A stretch of 64,000 bases of DNA, from positions 1,736,001-1,800,000 of the forward strand of contig NZ_FSRU01000002.1 in the NCBI RefSeq assembly GCF_900142845.1, given 5' to 3'. The translations under genes were made by a program, and so were the position numbers. The notes beneath the pieces are model-generated. The model made no database searches. It was not told where the DNA came from and saw only the letters and a program-made list of their open reading frames with translations. The first letter of the stretch is position 1, and every line of letters starts with the position of its first letter. Shown one piece after another: positions 44,177 through 53,412 of this stretch. This stretch comes from Paraburkholderia phenazinium (GTDB lineage: Bacteria > Pseudomonadota > Gammaproteobacteria > Burkholderiales > Burkholderiaceae).

Positions 44177-45118
44177 TCAATCGAAGTTGTAGGTCTCGGC
44201 GATTTCAAAACCAAGCCGGTTGTTCTGCGCGATGAAGCCGGTGAGAAACTCGTGCAGGCCATGGGAAAAAATCTGCTTGACCGTATTGTCTCTCAGCGTG
44301 GCGAGCGTCGTGTCCGCGGTCTTCTGGCAATCGTGCATCACGCCGTAATCCTGCGCCAGATAGCGCAGATTCTCGACGATGTTCAGATAGCAGAAGTGCA
44401 GCGAGCGCGGCATGCGGCCGTTGAGGATCAGGTAGTCGGCGATATTGACCGGTTTGTACTGGACGTCGTAGACCCAGCGGTAAGAACGGTGCGCGTCGAC
44501 CGAACGCAGGATCGACTCCCACTGATAGTTGTCGAGCGTCGTGCCGACGTACGACAGCGCCGGCAGCAGCAGATGATATTTGACGTCGAGAATGCGCGCG
44601 GTATTGTCGGCCCGCTCGATGAAGGTACCGATGCGCGAAAAATTGAAGATCTCGTTTCTGAGCATGGTGCCGTGAAACGCGCCGCGAATCTGCGCCGCTT
44701 CGCGTTTGATCCGATCGAGCACGGCCGGCAGTTCGCTGGCCGGCACGGGGACGGCCAGCACTCGCCTGATCACCATCCACGCTTCGTTCACGCTCTCCCA
44801 GGTCTCGCGCGTGAGCGCGGTGCGCACCATGCGCGCGTTCGAGCGCGCCGCCTCGATGCTGGAGAGCACGCTCGATGGATTGTCGGTGTCGCGCAGCAGA
44901 TAGTCGGAGACCGTGTCGGCCGTGCAGGCGTCGTGCTTCTGCCTGAAGCCTTCTTCCGTGCCCGAGGTCACCACCACCGACGACCATGTGGCCGGTGCGT
45001 CGCTGCTTCGTGTCAGCGCCATGCGCAGTCCCGCATCGACCACCCGGGCGATGTTTTCCGCGCGCTCGATATAGCGGTGCATCCAGTAGAGCCCGCTTGC
45101 TGTGCGTCCAAGAAGCAT
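44177..45118 (-). CDS. Alpha-E domain protein
   Basis: 313 residues, almost entirely helical. It has the family start MLLGRTASGLYWMHRYIERAENIARVVDAG and later EIFNFSRIGTFIERADNTARILDVKYHLLLP, with repeated ERAxNxAR elements that define alpha-E domains. No catalytic residue is assigned in the literature that I know of; function unknown. It always accompanies circularly permuted ATP-grasp and transglutaminase-like genes. It starts 85 bases after the ATP-grasp gene; in that gap an 11-base unit CTGCTCTTTCG is repeated twice in tandem. It ends just before the transglutaminase start. Confidence 0.93.
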   Translation of the reverse strand: MLLGRTASGLYWMHRYIERAENIARVVDAGLRMALTRSSDAPATWSSVVVTSGTEEGFRQKHDACTADTVSDYLLRDTDNPSSVLSSIEAARSNARMVRTALTRETWESVNEAWMVIRRVLAVPVPASELPAVLDRIKREAAQIRGAFHGTMLRNEIFNFSRIGTFIERADNTARILDVKYHLLLPALSYVGTTLDNYQWESILRSVDAHRSYRWVYDVQYKPVNIADYLILNGRMPRSLHFCYLNIVENLRYLAQDYGVMHDCQKTADTTLATLRDNTVKQIFSHGLHEFLTGFIAQNNRLGFEIAETYNFD

Positions 45119-45203
45119 GTGCTGTCCTAATCCAGTTTCTGTTTTGCCCGCTTTTTTGCTGCTCTTTCGCTGCTCTTTCGTTAGTGCCGGCTGGCCGGTT
45201 GCC

Positions 45204-46616
45204 TCAGTCGGCCAGCACCCACGTGTCCTTGGTGCCGCCGCCCTGGCTCGAATTGACCACCAGCGAGCCTTCCTTCAGCGCCACCCGCGTCAGGCCGCCT
45301 GGCGTAATGCGAATCTGGTCCGAGACCAGCACGAAGGGCCGCAGATCCACGTGCCGCGGCGCGAGTCCCTGCTCGGTCAGGATCGGCGTGGTCGAGAGCG
45401 CGAGCGTCGGCTGCGCGATGTAGTTGTTCGGACGCGCACGCAACTTGAGCGCGAAGTCCTCGCGTTCCTGCTTCGAGGCCGCCGGTCCGACCAGCATGCC
45501 GTAGCCGCCCGAACCGTGCACTTCCTTCACCACCAGTTCCTCGAGATGGTCCAGCACGTACTTCAGGCTGCCCGGCTCGGAACAGCGCCATGTGGGCACG
45601 TTTTCCAGAATCGACTTGCGGCCCGTATAGAACTCGACGATTTCCGGCATGTACGAATAGATCGCCTTGTCGTCGGCAATCCCGGTGCCGGGCGCATTGG
45701 CGATGGTGATGTTGCCCGCGCGGTAGACGTCCATGATGCCGGGCACGCCCAGCACGGAATCGGGGCGGAACGTCAGCGGATCGAGGTAGGCGTCATCGAG
45801 ACGGCGGTACAGCACGTCGATGGCGCGGAAGCCTTCGGTGGTGCGCATCGCCACGTGGCCGTCCACCACCTGCAGATCGCTGCCTTCCACCAGATGCACG
45901 CCCATCTGGTCGGCCAGAAACGCATGCTCGTAGTAGGCGGAATTGTGAATGCCGGGCGTCAGCACCGCGATGGTCGGATTGTCGTGGTTGCCGCCCGGCG
46001 GGCAGACGGCCGCGAGCGACTGGCGCAGCAACTCGGGATACGCTTCGACCGGCCGCACCTTGACCTGCTGAAACAGCTCGGGGAACAGCTTCATCATGGT
46101 CTCGCGGTTCTCCAGCATGTAGGAGACGCCGGAGGGGGTGCGCGCATTGTCTTCGAGCACGTAGAACTGGTTTTCTGCAGTCCGTACGATATCGACGCCG
46201 ATGATATGCGTATAGACATTGCCCGGCGGCCGGAAGCCGATCATCTCGGGCAAAAAGGCCTCGTTCTGCGCGATCAGTTGCTTCGGGATGCGGCCCGCGC
46301 GCACGATCTCCTGACGGTGATAGATATCGTCGAGAAAGGCATTGAGCGCCATCACGCGCTGCTCGATGCCTTGCGAGAGGCGCATCCATTCCGGCCCGGA
46401 GATGATGCGCGGAATGATGTCGAAAGGAATCAGGCGCTCGGCCGCCTCCTGCTCGCCGTACACGGCGAAGGTAATGCCGGTCTTGCGGAACACGCTCTCC
46501 GCGTCCTGGGCCTTTTGCGCAAGGTTCGCAGGATGCTGGGTATCGAGCCATTGCTTGAGCTGTTCATACGGCGCGCGCACTCCATTGGCGGAGAGCATCT
46601 CATCGAATGGCGTCAC
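45204..46616 (-). CDS. Circularly permuted type-2 ATP-grasp protein
   Basis: 470 residues with a GTG start preceded by GGAG. Family motifs include FDIIPRIISGPEWMRLSQGIEQRVMALNAFLDDIYH, the ENARTPSGVSYMLENR segment with metal-binding residues, LVEGSDLQV, and VVKEVHGSGGYGMLVGP for nucleotide binding. The C-terminus is VVNSSQGGGTKDTWVL. ATP-grasp ligases make amide bonds through acyl-phosphates. Together with alpha-E and transglutaminase-like partners this protein is predicted by comparative genomics to take part in synthesis or attachment of a peptide, but no product is known. It is the first gene of its operon. Confidence 0.94.
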   Translation of the reverse strand: MTPFDEMLSANGVRAPYEQLKQWLDTQHPANLAQKAQDAESVFRKTGITFAVYGEQEAAERLIPFDIIPRIISGPEWMRLSQGIEQRVMALNAFLDDIYHRQEIVRAGRIPKQLIAQNEAFLPEMIGFRPPGNVYTHIIGVDIVRTAENQFYVLEDNARTPSGVSYMLENRETMMKLFPELFQQVKVRPVEAYPELLRQSLAAVCPPGGNHDNPTIAVLTPGIHNSAYYEHAFLADQMGVHLVEGSDLQVVDGHVAMRTTEGFRAIDVLYRRLDDAYLDPLTFRPDSVLGVPGIMDVYRAGNITIANAPGTGIADDKAIYSYMPEIVEFYTGRKSILENVPTWRCSEPGSLKYVLDHLEELVVKEVHGSGGYGMLVGPAASKQEREDFALKLRARPNNYIAQPTLALSTTPILTEQGLAPRHVDLRPFVLVSDQIRITPGGLTRVALKEGSLVVNSSQGGGTKDTWVLAD

Positions 46617-46708
46617 TTCAGTTCTCCGTCGTCGTCACAGGTATTGCAGGTCTTGCTGTCATGGTTGTTGCCGGCTGCCCCGTGGCCCGTTGCATCCTCC
46701 CGCCACCC

Positions 46709-48202
46709 TCACGGGTTGTCCTCCAGCACGCTCTGCGTGAGCGCGACCGACGGGATGGTCGGCTTCATCAGCGTCTGCGCCCGGCGGCGCACGCCGTACC
46801 AGCCGGCCACCAGCAACAGGACCACCACCGGGATCGATGCAACCGTCCACGTGCCATTAGGATAGTCGAAAGCCATCAACACGAGCACGCCGATCAAAAA
46901 TACCAGCGTCAGCCAGGACGTGACCGGCGCACCGGGCATCCTGAAGCTCACCTCCTCTGCCTCGCCGCGCGCCACCGCCTGGCGGAACTTCATCTGGCAG
47001 ACCACGATGAAGCCCCAGGTGCTCAGAATACCGAGCGACGCCACGTTGAGAACGATTTCGAACACGCTCGACGGCACGAAATAGTTCAGCACCACGCCCA
47101 CGATGTAGATCGCCACGGTCACCAGAATGCCCGCATACGGCACCGACTGCGAGCTCATGCGCGACAGGAAGTGCGGCGCGGAGCCGCCCATCGACAGCGC
47201 GCGCAGCACGCGCCCCGTCGAATACAGGCCGGAGTTCAGGCTCGACAGCGCGGCGGACAGCACCACGATATTCATCACCGATCCTACGCCCGGCACGCCG
47301 AGCGCGCCGAAGAAAGTGACGAACGGGCTCTGCCCGGCCTTGTAGGCGCTCCACGGCAGCAGGCAGACCAGCAGCACCACCGCGCCCACATAAAACAGGG
47401 CGATACGCCAGATCACGCTATTGATGGCCCGCGGCAAGACCTTGCGCGCGTCCTTGCACTCGCCGGCGGCCGTGCCCACCAGCTCGACGCCGGCAAACGC
47501 GAACACCACCCCCTGCACCAGCACCAGCGCCGGCAGCAGGCCATGCGGAAAGAAGCCGCCGTTCTCGCTGATCAGATGCACGCCGGTGGCATTGCCGGCC
47601 ACGTGCACGCCGGTGCCGAGGATGATCGAGCCGATCACGAGGAACAGCGAAATCGCCGCCACCTTGATGAGGGCAAACCAGAACTCCATCTCGGCGAACC
47701 ACTTCACGCCGATCAGGTTCATCGCCGCCACGATGCAGAGCGCGATCAGCGCGAACACCCACTGCGGCACCGACGTAAAGGCGCCCCAGTAATGCATGTA
47801 TAGCGCGACGGCCGTAATGTCGACGATGCCGGTCATCGCCCAGTTCAGGAAATACATCCAGCCGGCGACGAACGACGCTTTCTCGCCGAGGAATTCGCGC
47901 GCATACGACACGAAGCTGCCGCTGCTCGGGCGATGCATCACCAGCTCGCCCAGCGCACGCAGGATCAGGAACGAGAACACGCCGCACACCAGATAGACGA
48001 TCGCGAGCGACGGACCGGCAATCTGCAGGCGCGCCCCCGCGCCGAGAAACAGGCCCGTGCCGATGGCGCCGCCAATCGCAATCATCTGAACCTGACGATT
48101 GCCCAACGTCTTGTGATATCCCGCCTCATGCGATTCGAGCCAGCTTTGCTTATCCAGTGCGCCGGAACTCGGGGTATGCGCTTGCTTATCCAGTGTGGAC
48201 AT
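46709..48202 (-). CDS. ansP: L-asparagine permease
   Basis: 497 residues of the amino-acid/polyamine/organocation family with twelve predicted membrane helices. Long stretches are nearly the same as E. coli AnsP: LESHEAGYHKTLGNRQVQMIAIGGAIGTG, RPSSGSFVSYAREFLGEKAS, WALTGIVDITAVALYMHYWGAF-like segments and KWFAEMEFWFALIKV. It imports asparagine with protons across the inner membrane. The ATG at 48202 has GGAG 8 bases upstream; a TTG at 48214 is rejected. It is divergent from a LysR-type gene that may control it. Confidence 0.9.
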   Translation of the reverse strand: MSTLDKQAHTPSSGALDKQSWLESHEAGYHKTLGNRQVQMIAIGGAIGTGLFLGAGARLQIAGPSLAIVYLVCGVFSFLILRALGELVMHRPSSGSFVSYAREFLGEKASFVAGWMYFLNWAMTGIVDITAVALYMHYWGAFTSVPQWVFALIALCIVAAMNLIGVKWFAEMEFWFALIKVAAISLFLVIGSIILGTGVHVAGNATGVHLISENGGFFPHGLLPALVLVQGVVFAFAGVELVGTAAGECKDARKVLPRAINSVIWRIALFYVGAVVLLVCLLPWSAYKAGQSPFVTFFGALGVPGVGSVMNIVVLSAALSSLNSGLYSTGRVLRALSMGGSAPHFLSRMSSQSVPYAGILVTVAIYIVGVVLNYFVPSSVFEIVLNVASLGILSTWGFIVVCQMKFRQAVARGEAEEVSFRMPGAPVTSWLTLVFLIGVLVLMAFDYPNGTWTVASIPVVVLLLVAGWYGVRRRAQTLMKPTIPSVALTQSVLEDNP

Positions 48203-48418
48203 AATCGGCTCCAATTGTTAAAGCGGGTTTCCGCGCAAACTAACGCGCAGGTCAACGGTATGTAGCCCAATTTATGCCGGCAAACCTCATGCATATTTCG
48301 ACTAACACCCATCGAAAAAAAACATCGGTATGCTGGGAGCGTGAGACGGTAGGCTAGAGTCGCCGGTATCCGAACCCAAGGATGGCGGTTATCGATTGAC
48401 CCAATACAAGTGATAAAT

Positions 48419-49372
48419 ATGGAAGCAAAGTGGTTGGAAGACTTTCTTTCTCTCTCGGATACGAAGAGTTTCTCCCGTTCGGCACGCAGCCGGAATCTCA
48501 CCCAATCGGCTTTCAGTAGAAGAATCGTGGCGCTCGAAACGTGGATGGGCACGCGCCTCGTCGACCGCAGCGTCAATCCCATCACACTCACGCCGGCGGG
48601 CCGGATGTTCCGCAGCCTCGCGGCCGACATCCTGCGCAGCATGCATGCGGCGCGCAATCTGGTGGGCGGCTACGAGCAGTTCGCCGAAAACGATCATGTG
48701 GTGCACTTCGCGGTGGCCCACACGCTGGTGTTTACCCTGTTTCCCGACTGGCTCAAGCGGCTGACCAACGAGTTCGGCAACATCATGGCGCGCGTGCAGG
48801 CGGTCAATGTGCCGGAGGGCGTGCAGCATCTGGTGGCGGGCGACTGCGACCTGCTGATCGGCTACCACCATCCGCAATTGCCGATCGCGCTCGACCCCAA
48901 TCACTTCCCGTTCCTGACGCTCGGCGTGGAGCGGATCGTGCCGGTCTCGGCGGCCGGCCCGGACGGCCAGCCGCTCTTCGAGCTGCCGGGCAAGACCGGC
49001 CGGCCGCTGCCCTTGCTCGCCTATTCGTCGGGCGCCTTCCTCGGCAACGTGGTCGAGATGCTTCTGATGAACGCGACCGAGCCGTACTCGCTGTACCGCT
49101 GCTTCGAGACGCACATGTCGGAGGCCCTGAAGGGCATGGTGGTGGCCGGTCATGGCATCGGCTGGCTGCCCGAGAGCTGCATCGCCAAGGAGCTGCACGA
49201 AGGCACGCTGGTTCGCGCCGGCTCGAACGCATGGGCGACCGAGCTCGAGATCCGCCTGTACCGGCCCGTCAAGCAACGCGGCCAGGCCGCGGAGCAGCTT
49301 TGGGCCTACATCAGCAACCAGTCGGTCGAACCGGCAATCGAGGAAATGCCGGAGGTGCTGGCGCCAGGCTAG
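48419..49372 (+). CDS. LysR-family transcriptional regulator
   Basis: 317 residues from the ATG at 48419 (a GTG at 48410 would add three). The winged helix is MEAKWLEDFLSLSDTKSFSRSARSRNLTQSAFSRRIVALE, followed by VDRSVNPITLTPAG. A periplasmic-binding-like effector domain follows. The variant start WLEDF and the MGTRLVDR segment place it in the branch related to YjiE/hypochlorite-type or similar regulators, but this is uncertain. It is divergent from ansP (216 bases between) and 79 bases upstream of a sugar-type binding protein gene; either could be a target. Confidence 0.9.
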   Translation: MEAKWLEDFLSLSDTKSFSRSARSRNLTQSAFSRRIVALETWMGTRLVDRSVNPITLTPAGRMFRSLAADILRSMHAARNLVGGYEQFAENDHVVHFAVAHTLVFTLFPDWLKRLTNEFGNIMARVQAVNVPEGVQHLVAGDCDLLIGYHHPQLPIALDPNHFPFLTLGVERIVPVSAAGPDGQPLFELPGKTGRPLPLLAYSSGAFLGNVVEMLLMNATEPYSLYRCFETHMSEALKGMVVAGHGIGWLPESCIAKELHEGTLVRAGSNAWATELEIRLYRPVKQRGQAAEQLWAYISNQSVEPAIEEMPEVLAPG

Positions 49373-49451
49373 GCTGTATCATTCCGTTGCGCTAACCATC
49401 GATGCCCGCCTGCGAGTATCGATGCGGCCTGCGTAAAAGGAAAGGAAGCCC

Positions 49452-50414
49452 ATGGTACAGAAGACACGCCGGCGCGTGCTCATGGCCGGCGTACTCGCGG
49501 CGTCGGGCCTCGCCGTTTCGAAGATTGCCGAGGCCATCCCGAATGGCAAACTGACGATCGCCCTCGTGCTGAAGTCGCTCGCCGATCCGTTCACGCTCGC
49601 CCTGTCGAGCGCCGCCGAAAACTATCAGAAGCACTTCGCCTCGCAGTTCGACCTGAACGTCGTCGGCACCTCGACCGAGCTCGACACGCCCAGCCAGATT
49701 CGTATCGTCGACGACCTGATCGCCGCGCGCACGAACGCCATCGTGCTCGCGCCGGCCGATTCCAAAGCGCTCGTGCCGGCCGTGATCCGCGCGATCAACG
49801 CGGGCGTGATCGTGGTCGCCATCGACAACCCGCTCGACGAAGCCGACCTCGCCGCCGCCCATCTCACGGTGCCGTTCGTGGGCCCGGACAATCGCAAGGG
49901 CGCGCTGATGGTGGCCAACTACCTCGCCAGCAAGCTCAGGCGCGGCGACGAAGTGGGCATCGTGGAAGGCGTCACGCGCGACCGCAATGCGCAGCAGCGC
50001 ACCGAGGGATTCAGGAGCGCGATGGATGCAGCCGGCATGAAGGTCGTCGCCGTCGCGCCGGGCGACTATGCCTACGCCCAGGGCAAGGCCGCCGCCGCGA
50101 CGATACTGGCGCAGCATCCGCGGCTGCGCGCCCTGCTGTGCGGCAACGACAATATGGCGACCGGCGCGGTGGATGCGGTGCGCAACGCGCATCGCACGGG
50201 CAGCGTGTACATCACCGGCTATAACAACAACCCGGCCATCAAGCCGCTGCTCGATACCGGCCGGATCCTCGCCACGGTGGATCAGTTCGCGGCGCGGCAA
50301 GCGGTGTTCGGCGTCGACGTGGCGCTCAAGGCGCTCACGGAAATGACGCGGCAAGAGGACATCTCCCCCTTCATCGAAACGCCGTTGCAACTGGTCAAGA
50401 GCGGCGATCGTTGA
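49452..50414 (+). CDS. Orphan periplasmic sugar-type substrate-binding protein (RbsB-like)
   Basis: 320 residues. The N-terminus MVQKTRRRVLMAGVLAASGLAVSKIAEA contains an Arg pair and resembles a Tat signal. The mature part is a Peripla_BP_4-type fold: KLTIALVLKSLADPFTLALSSAAE, DDLIAARTNAIVLAPADSKALVPAV, GVIVVAIDNPLDE and ITGYNNNPAIKPLLDTG. Such proteins deliver ribose, galactose or similar ligands to ABC importers, but no ATPase or permease gene is adjacent, so it is an orphan here. It overlaps the end of the convergent FUSC gene by 20 bases. AAAGGA lies just before the ATG. Confidence 0.88.
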   Translation: MVQKTRRRVLMAGVLAASGLAVSKIAEAIPNGKLTIALVLKSLADPFTLALSSAAENYQKHFASQFDLNVVGTSTELDTPSQIRIVDDLIAARTNAIVLAPADSKALVPAVIRAINAGVIVVAIDNPLDEADLAAAHLTVPFVGPDNRKGALMVANYLASKLRRGDEVGIVEGVTRDRNAQQRTEGFRSAMDAAGMKVVAVAPGDYAYAQGKAAAATILAQHPRLRALLCGNDNMATGAVDAVRNAHRTGSVYITGYNNNPAIKPLLDTGRILATVDQFAARQAVFGVDVALKALTEMTRQEDISPFIETPLQLVKSGDR

Positions 50415-52536
50415 GGTTGGCGGGCTCCTCCACCAGCAGACGGCGCAACTGCGCGATCTGATTGACGGCATCGGCTTCGGCCAGCGACAGGTGTCCACGC
50501 GCAAACGCGGCGTAGTTCGCGTCGAGCGTCGTGCCGCGCAGATGCGCGTCGATCTCGCGGTTCACCGCGGCGATCCAGTCGATCAGCGCGCCGTCGGCTC
50601 GCGCCTGGTTCGTCGCGAAGCGCATGCGCGTCGCCGTCCCGGCCACGCGGCGCAGCAGTGCGAGCGCGGTGATCGCGGCGCGATCGGCCAGCGAGCTCTC
50701 GAGCCGCTCGAGGCGCAGGCGGTTGAAGGCCTCCTCCGCGTTGTTGCTCGCAAGGCCGGCGGCGCGGCGCAGCCGTTCCACTTCGATGTCCTCGCCGCCG
50801 GCATGCTCGAGCGCGCCCACCAGGTAGTTCAGGTTGGCCGCTACGGCATCGGCGAGCCGGGTACGAAAATCGATCGGCTCGCGGCTCGGCCACAGCACGA
50901 AGGTGGCGAGCAAGGCAATCGAACAGCCCAGCACGTTATTGCCCAGCCGGGTCAGCGCATAGATCAGCTCGCTTGCGCCCGGCGTGGCAAAGTCCGCCAC
51001 CAGCACGAAGGTCGGCGTCAGAAACAGCACGAACAGGCTGTAGCTCACCGGCCGCAGCGCCATGGTCGCGCAGACCAGCGGGAACACGATCAGCGAAATG
51101 CCGATCGGCGAATGAATCGCGAAGCCAATCGCGGCCGCCAGCAGGCCACCGGCGATGCTGCCCGCCGCCCGCTCGATGCTGCGCGGCCAGGTGGCGGCGA
51201 TCGACGGTTGCAGGATCAGCAGGATCGCCATGGTCGCCCAATAGCCGAACGGCAGATGCAGCGCCCGCACGATGATGAACCCCGCCGTCACCGCCACGCC
51301 GACGCGCGCCGCATGGCGCAGACCGATTGACTGAAGCGTCGCGTTGGCCTTGAGGGTCATGAAGGCGCGCGCGAGGTTGTCGGCGGCGGCCTGCCACCAG
51401 ACTGCTTCGCGGCGCGGCGCCGGCTCGAATTCGAGCGCGCCCGTCGCGCGCAACTTGAGCGCGAGCGGCTCGCCGAGCGCCGTTTCCAGCGCGCCGGCCA
51501 GTTTTTGCAGACGGCGTTGCAAGGCGGCCCGCGTGGTCGCTGGATCGTCGACGACCGGCTTGTCGTTCGGCTCGCTGACGGCGCGGCCGATCCGCAGCAT
51601 GACCTCGGCCAGCGCCGACAGGATGCGCGCGGCCCGGCGCGGCTCATGCAGCGTGTGATGGCCGCGCTCGCAGGCATCGGTGACGGCGATCAGGTAAGCG
51701 AACAGCCGCTCGGTATCCGCCAGCGCGAGCAGCAGGTTCTCATAGGTCTCGCGCTTGCCTGAGCGGGCGTATGGGACTTTCGCCAGCGCCTTGCGAGCGG
51801 TCTCGAGCGCCGCGCGGGCCTGGCCGCGATAGGTCGCGGCATGCCGCGCCCAATGGCCGAAGTCGGCCGTCTCCTGGCGCAGCAGACGGGCGCTGTCGAG
51901 CGCAATGTCGGCGAGACGCCCATAGACCGCGCGCAGGGCGTTGCGGCTCGGACCGAACGGGTGGATGCGCCACACGGTCAGGCTCAGCACCACCGCAAAC
52001 AGACAGCCGAACAGGTAGATGGCGAGGAACGCCAGAGCCTCGCGCGCGTCGTGCAGAGGCTTGTCGACCATCACGACGCAGGCGGTGGCCGCGAGAATCC
52101 CCACCTGCGAGGCCGCCGCACCCCAGACCCGGGCGAGCGCACCCGCCGTCGAAAACAGCAGGATCGCGACGGTCGCGGCCAGCGCGCCGGCGCCGGAGGC
52201 AAACGCGGTGATGCCGCCGCACAGCGTGGACAGCAACGCGAAGCTCAGCATCGAAGCAAAGCGCATGCGATTGGACCCGGCCGCATCGGCGAGGCAGGTC
52301 CAGAACGCGCCGATCGCAGCCCACGCGAACAAGGGGTTGTGCAGCAGGTAACCCAGCAACAGCATCGCCGTGGAGGCGCACGCGGCCCGCAGCCCTTCCG
52401 ACAGATTGGTCTCGTCCATCGCAAACGACACCATCCACACCGGGCGGCGGCGCGACACGTAGTCGGCCAGCGCGTGCAAGGTGTTCAGCCGGCGGTTCGC
52501 CGCGTGTTTTGCCCTGCGATGGAAATGACCGAACAT
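50395..52536 (-). CDS. FUSC-family membrane protein (YccS/YhfK-like)
   Basis: About 713 residues from the ATG at 52536, chosen because AAGG precedes it; starts at 52575 or 52692 are possible but carry non-conserved basic leaders. Two membrane blocks of the FUSC fold are visible: LRAACASTAMLLLGYLLHNPLFAWAAIGAFWTCLAD and LRHAARVGVAVTAGFIIVRALHLPFGYWATMAILLILQPS. A long cytoplasmic helical part lies between and after them. Unlike the FUSC gene at 36327 it has no fusion-protein or outer-membrane partner, so its transport role is unclear. It converges on and slightly overlaps the binding-protein gene. Confidence 0.87.
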   Translation of the reverse strand: MFGHFHRRAKHAANRRLNTLHALADYVSRRRPVWMVSFAMDETNLSEGLRAACASTAMLLLGYLLHNPLFAWAAIGAFWTCLADAAGSNRMRFASMLSFALLSTLCGGITAFASGAGALAATVAILLFSTAGALARVWGAAASQVGILAATACVVMVDKPLHDAREALAFLAIYLFGCLFAVVLSLTVWRIHPFGPSRNALRAVYGRLADIALDSARLLRQETADFGHWARHAATYRGQARAALETARKALAKVPYARSGKRETYENLLLALADTERLFAYLIAVTDACERGHHTLHEPRRAARILSALAEVMLRIGRAVSEPNDKPVVDDPATTRAALQRRLQKLAGALETALGEPLALKLRATGALEFEPAPRREAVWWQAAADNLARAFMTLKANATLQSIGLRHAARVGVAVTAGFIIVRALHLPFGYWATMAILLILQPSIAATWPRSIERAAGSIAGGLLAAAIGFAIHSPIGISLIVFPLVCATMALRPVSYSLFVLFLTPTFVLVADFATPGASELIYALTRLGNNVLGCSIALLATFVLWPSREPIDFRTRLADAVAANLNYLVGALEHAGGEDIEVERLRRAAGLASNNAEEAFNRLRLERLESSLADRAAITALALLRRVAGTATRMRFATNQARADGALIDWIAAVNREIDAHLRGTTLDANYAAFARGHLSLAEADAVNQIAQLRRLLVEEPANLNDRRS

Positions 52537-52892
52537 TGAGCCTTGGGAATGGGAAAGCTGGGTTAAAACGCGCATCAAAGCGCGTCGGTGGTATCGATTT
52601 CTCGCGCCATCGTTACTGAATTCAAGATAATACGGGTAAACCCTAGTGAATAAACATGAGTTCGGTGCATGAGGAGGATGCCTTTTTCCCATTGGCCAAT
52701 CAATCCGAATCCCGCAGCGCCATGCGCTTCAGCCGCCTCGGCTCGCACCGCCCGCTGGAATGGATTATTGACGGCGGAGTCGTGGCAAGATGGAACCGGT
52801 TCCATCTATAATCGGGCGCAAAATCCCCACGTCGGCCCCGAGTCGGCCCTGACGGCGGCCCCACATCGAAAACAAGAGAGAGGAATTGCCAA
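52537..52892. other. Divergent region between FUSC gene and glucose dehydrogenase operon
   Basis: Given the FUSC start chosen, 356 bases lie between the genes. The right part holds the glucose dehydrogenase promoter and its palindromic operator (52788-52812). The left part may hold N-terminal codons of the FUSC gene if a longer start is used. Nothing else is recognised. Confidence 0.6.
52788..52812 (+). promoter_or_regulatory. PtxS-like operator overlapping a TATAAT promoter
   Basis: A perfect 20-base palindrome (half-site AGATGGAACC, 52788-52807) ends on the first base of a consensus -10 box TATAAT (52807-52812), whose -35 region (TGGCAA at 52783-52788) is poor. The core TGGAACCGGTTCCA matches the Pseudomonas PtxS operator TGAAACCGGTTTCA at 12 of 14 bases; a CCGG centre is typical of LacI-family operators. 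Position over the promoter suggests repression of the downstream dehydrogenase genes, whose first start codon is 80 bases further on. Confidence 0.75.
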
Positions 52893-53411
52893 TTGAACCG
52901 AGATGACTCGCACGACGCTCGTGCTGCGAGCGAAGCGCCGCCCATGGCGCCGGTGGTGTCCCCACGGCGCCGCCAATGGCTGCAGGGCGCGCTCGCACTG
53001 AGCGTGGCCGGCCTTGCCGGCTCGCTGACCTTGAGAGCGCTGGCCGACAACGGCGCGGCCCCGCCGCTCGATGCCTTCATGACGCTGTCGCAGGCGCTGA
53101 CGGCCAGGTCCGGGCTCGACCGCGACGTCGGCGCACGGCTCCTCGCGGCGCTCGAAAAGTCCGCGCCCGATCTCGCACCGCGCCTGCCGCAACTGGCCGG
53201 GGCGCTGGCCGCCGGCTCGTCGAGCGCGCGCGACCAGGCGCTCGCGCTGCGCATCATGGAAGGCTGGTATCTGGGCACCGTCGATAACGTCGTGGTGACC
53301 TACGAAGAAGCGCTGATGTACCGCGTCGTCTCCGACACGCTGATCATCCGCTCGTACTGCCCCAACAAGCCCGGCTTCTGGGCCGCCAAACCTGTCGAAC
53401 AACAATCCTGA
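52893..53411 (+). CDS. FAD-dependent glucose dehydrogenase, small (gamma) subunit
   Basis: 172 residues from a TTG start at 52893 (AGGA 8 bases upstream); the next Met would remove part of the signal region. The N-terminus has a Tat-type motif (SPRRRQWLQGALALSVAGLAG). The mature part, with DAFMTLSQALTARSGLDRDVGARLL and the C-terminal EALMYRVVSDTLIIRSYCPNKPGFWAAKP, is the hitch-hiker/chaperone subunit of sorbitol and FAD-glucose dehydrogenases. It is needed for Tat export and maturation of the catalytic subunit, which has no signal of its own. The size resembles the 168-residue gamma subunit of Burkholderia cepacia. Confidence 0.9.
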   Translation: MNRDDSHDARAASEAPPMAPVVSPRRRQWLQGALALSVAGLAGSLTLRALADNGAAPPLDAFMTLSQALTARSGLDRDVGARLLAALEKSAPDLAPRLPQLAGALAAGSSSARDQALALRIMEGWYLGTVDNVVVTYEEALMYRVVSDTLIIRSYCPNKPGFWAAKPVEQQS

Positions 53412-53412
53412 C

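Noticed and set aside
45160..45180. Tandem CTGCTCTTTCG repeat between ATP-grasp and alpha-E genes
   Set aside because: Only two copies in a short spacer; too little to support a functional claim.
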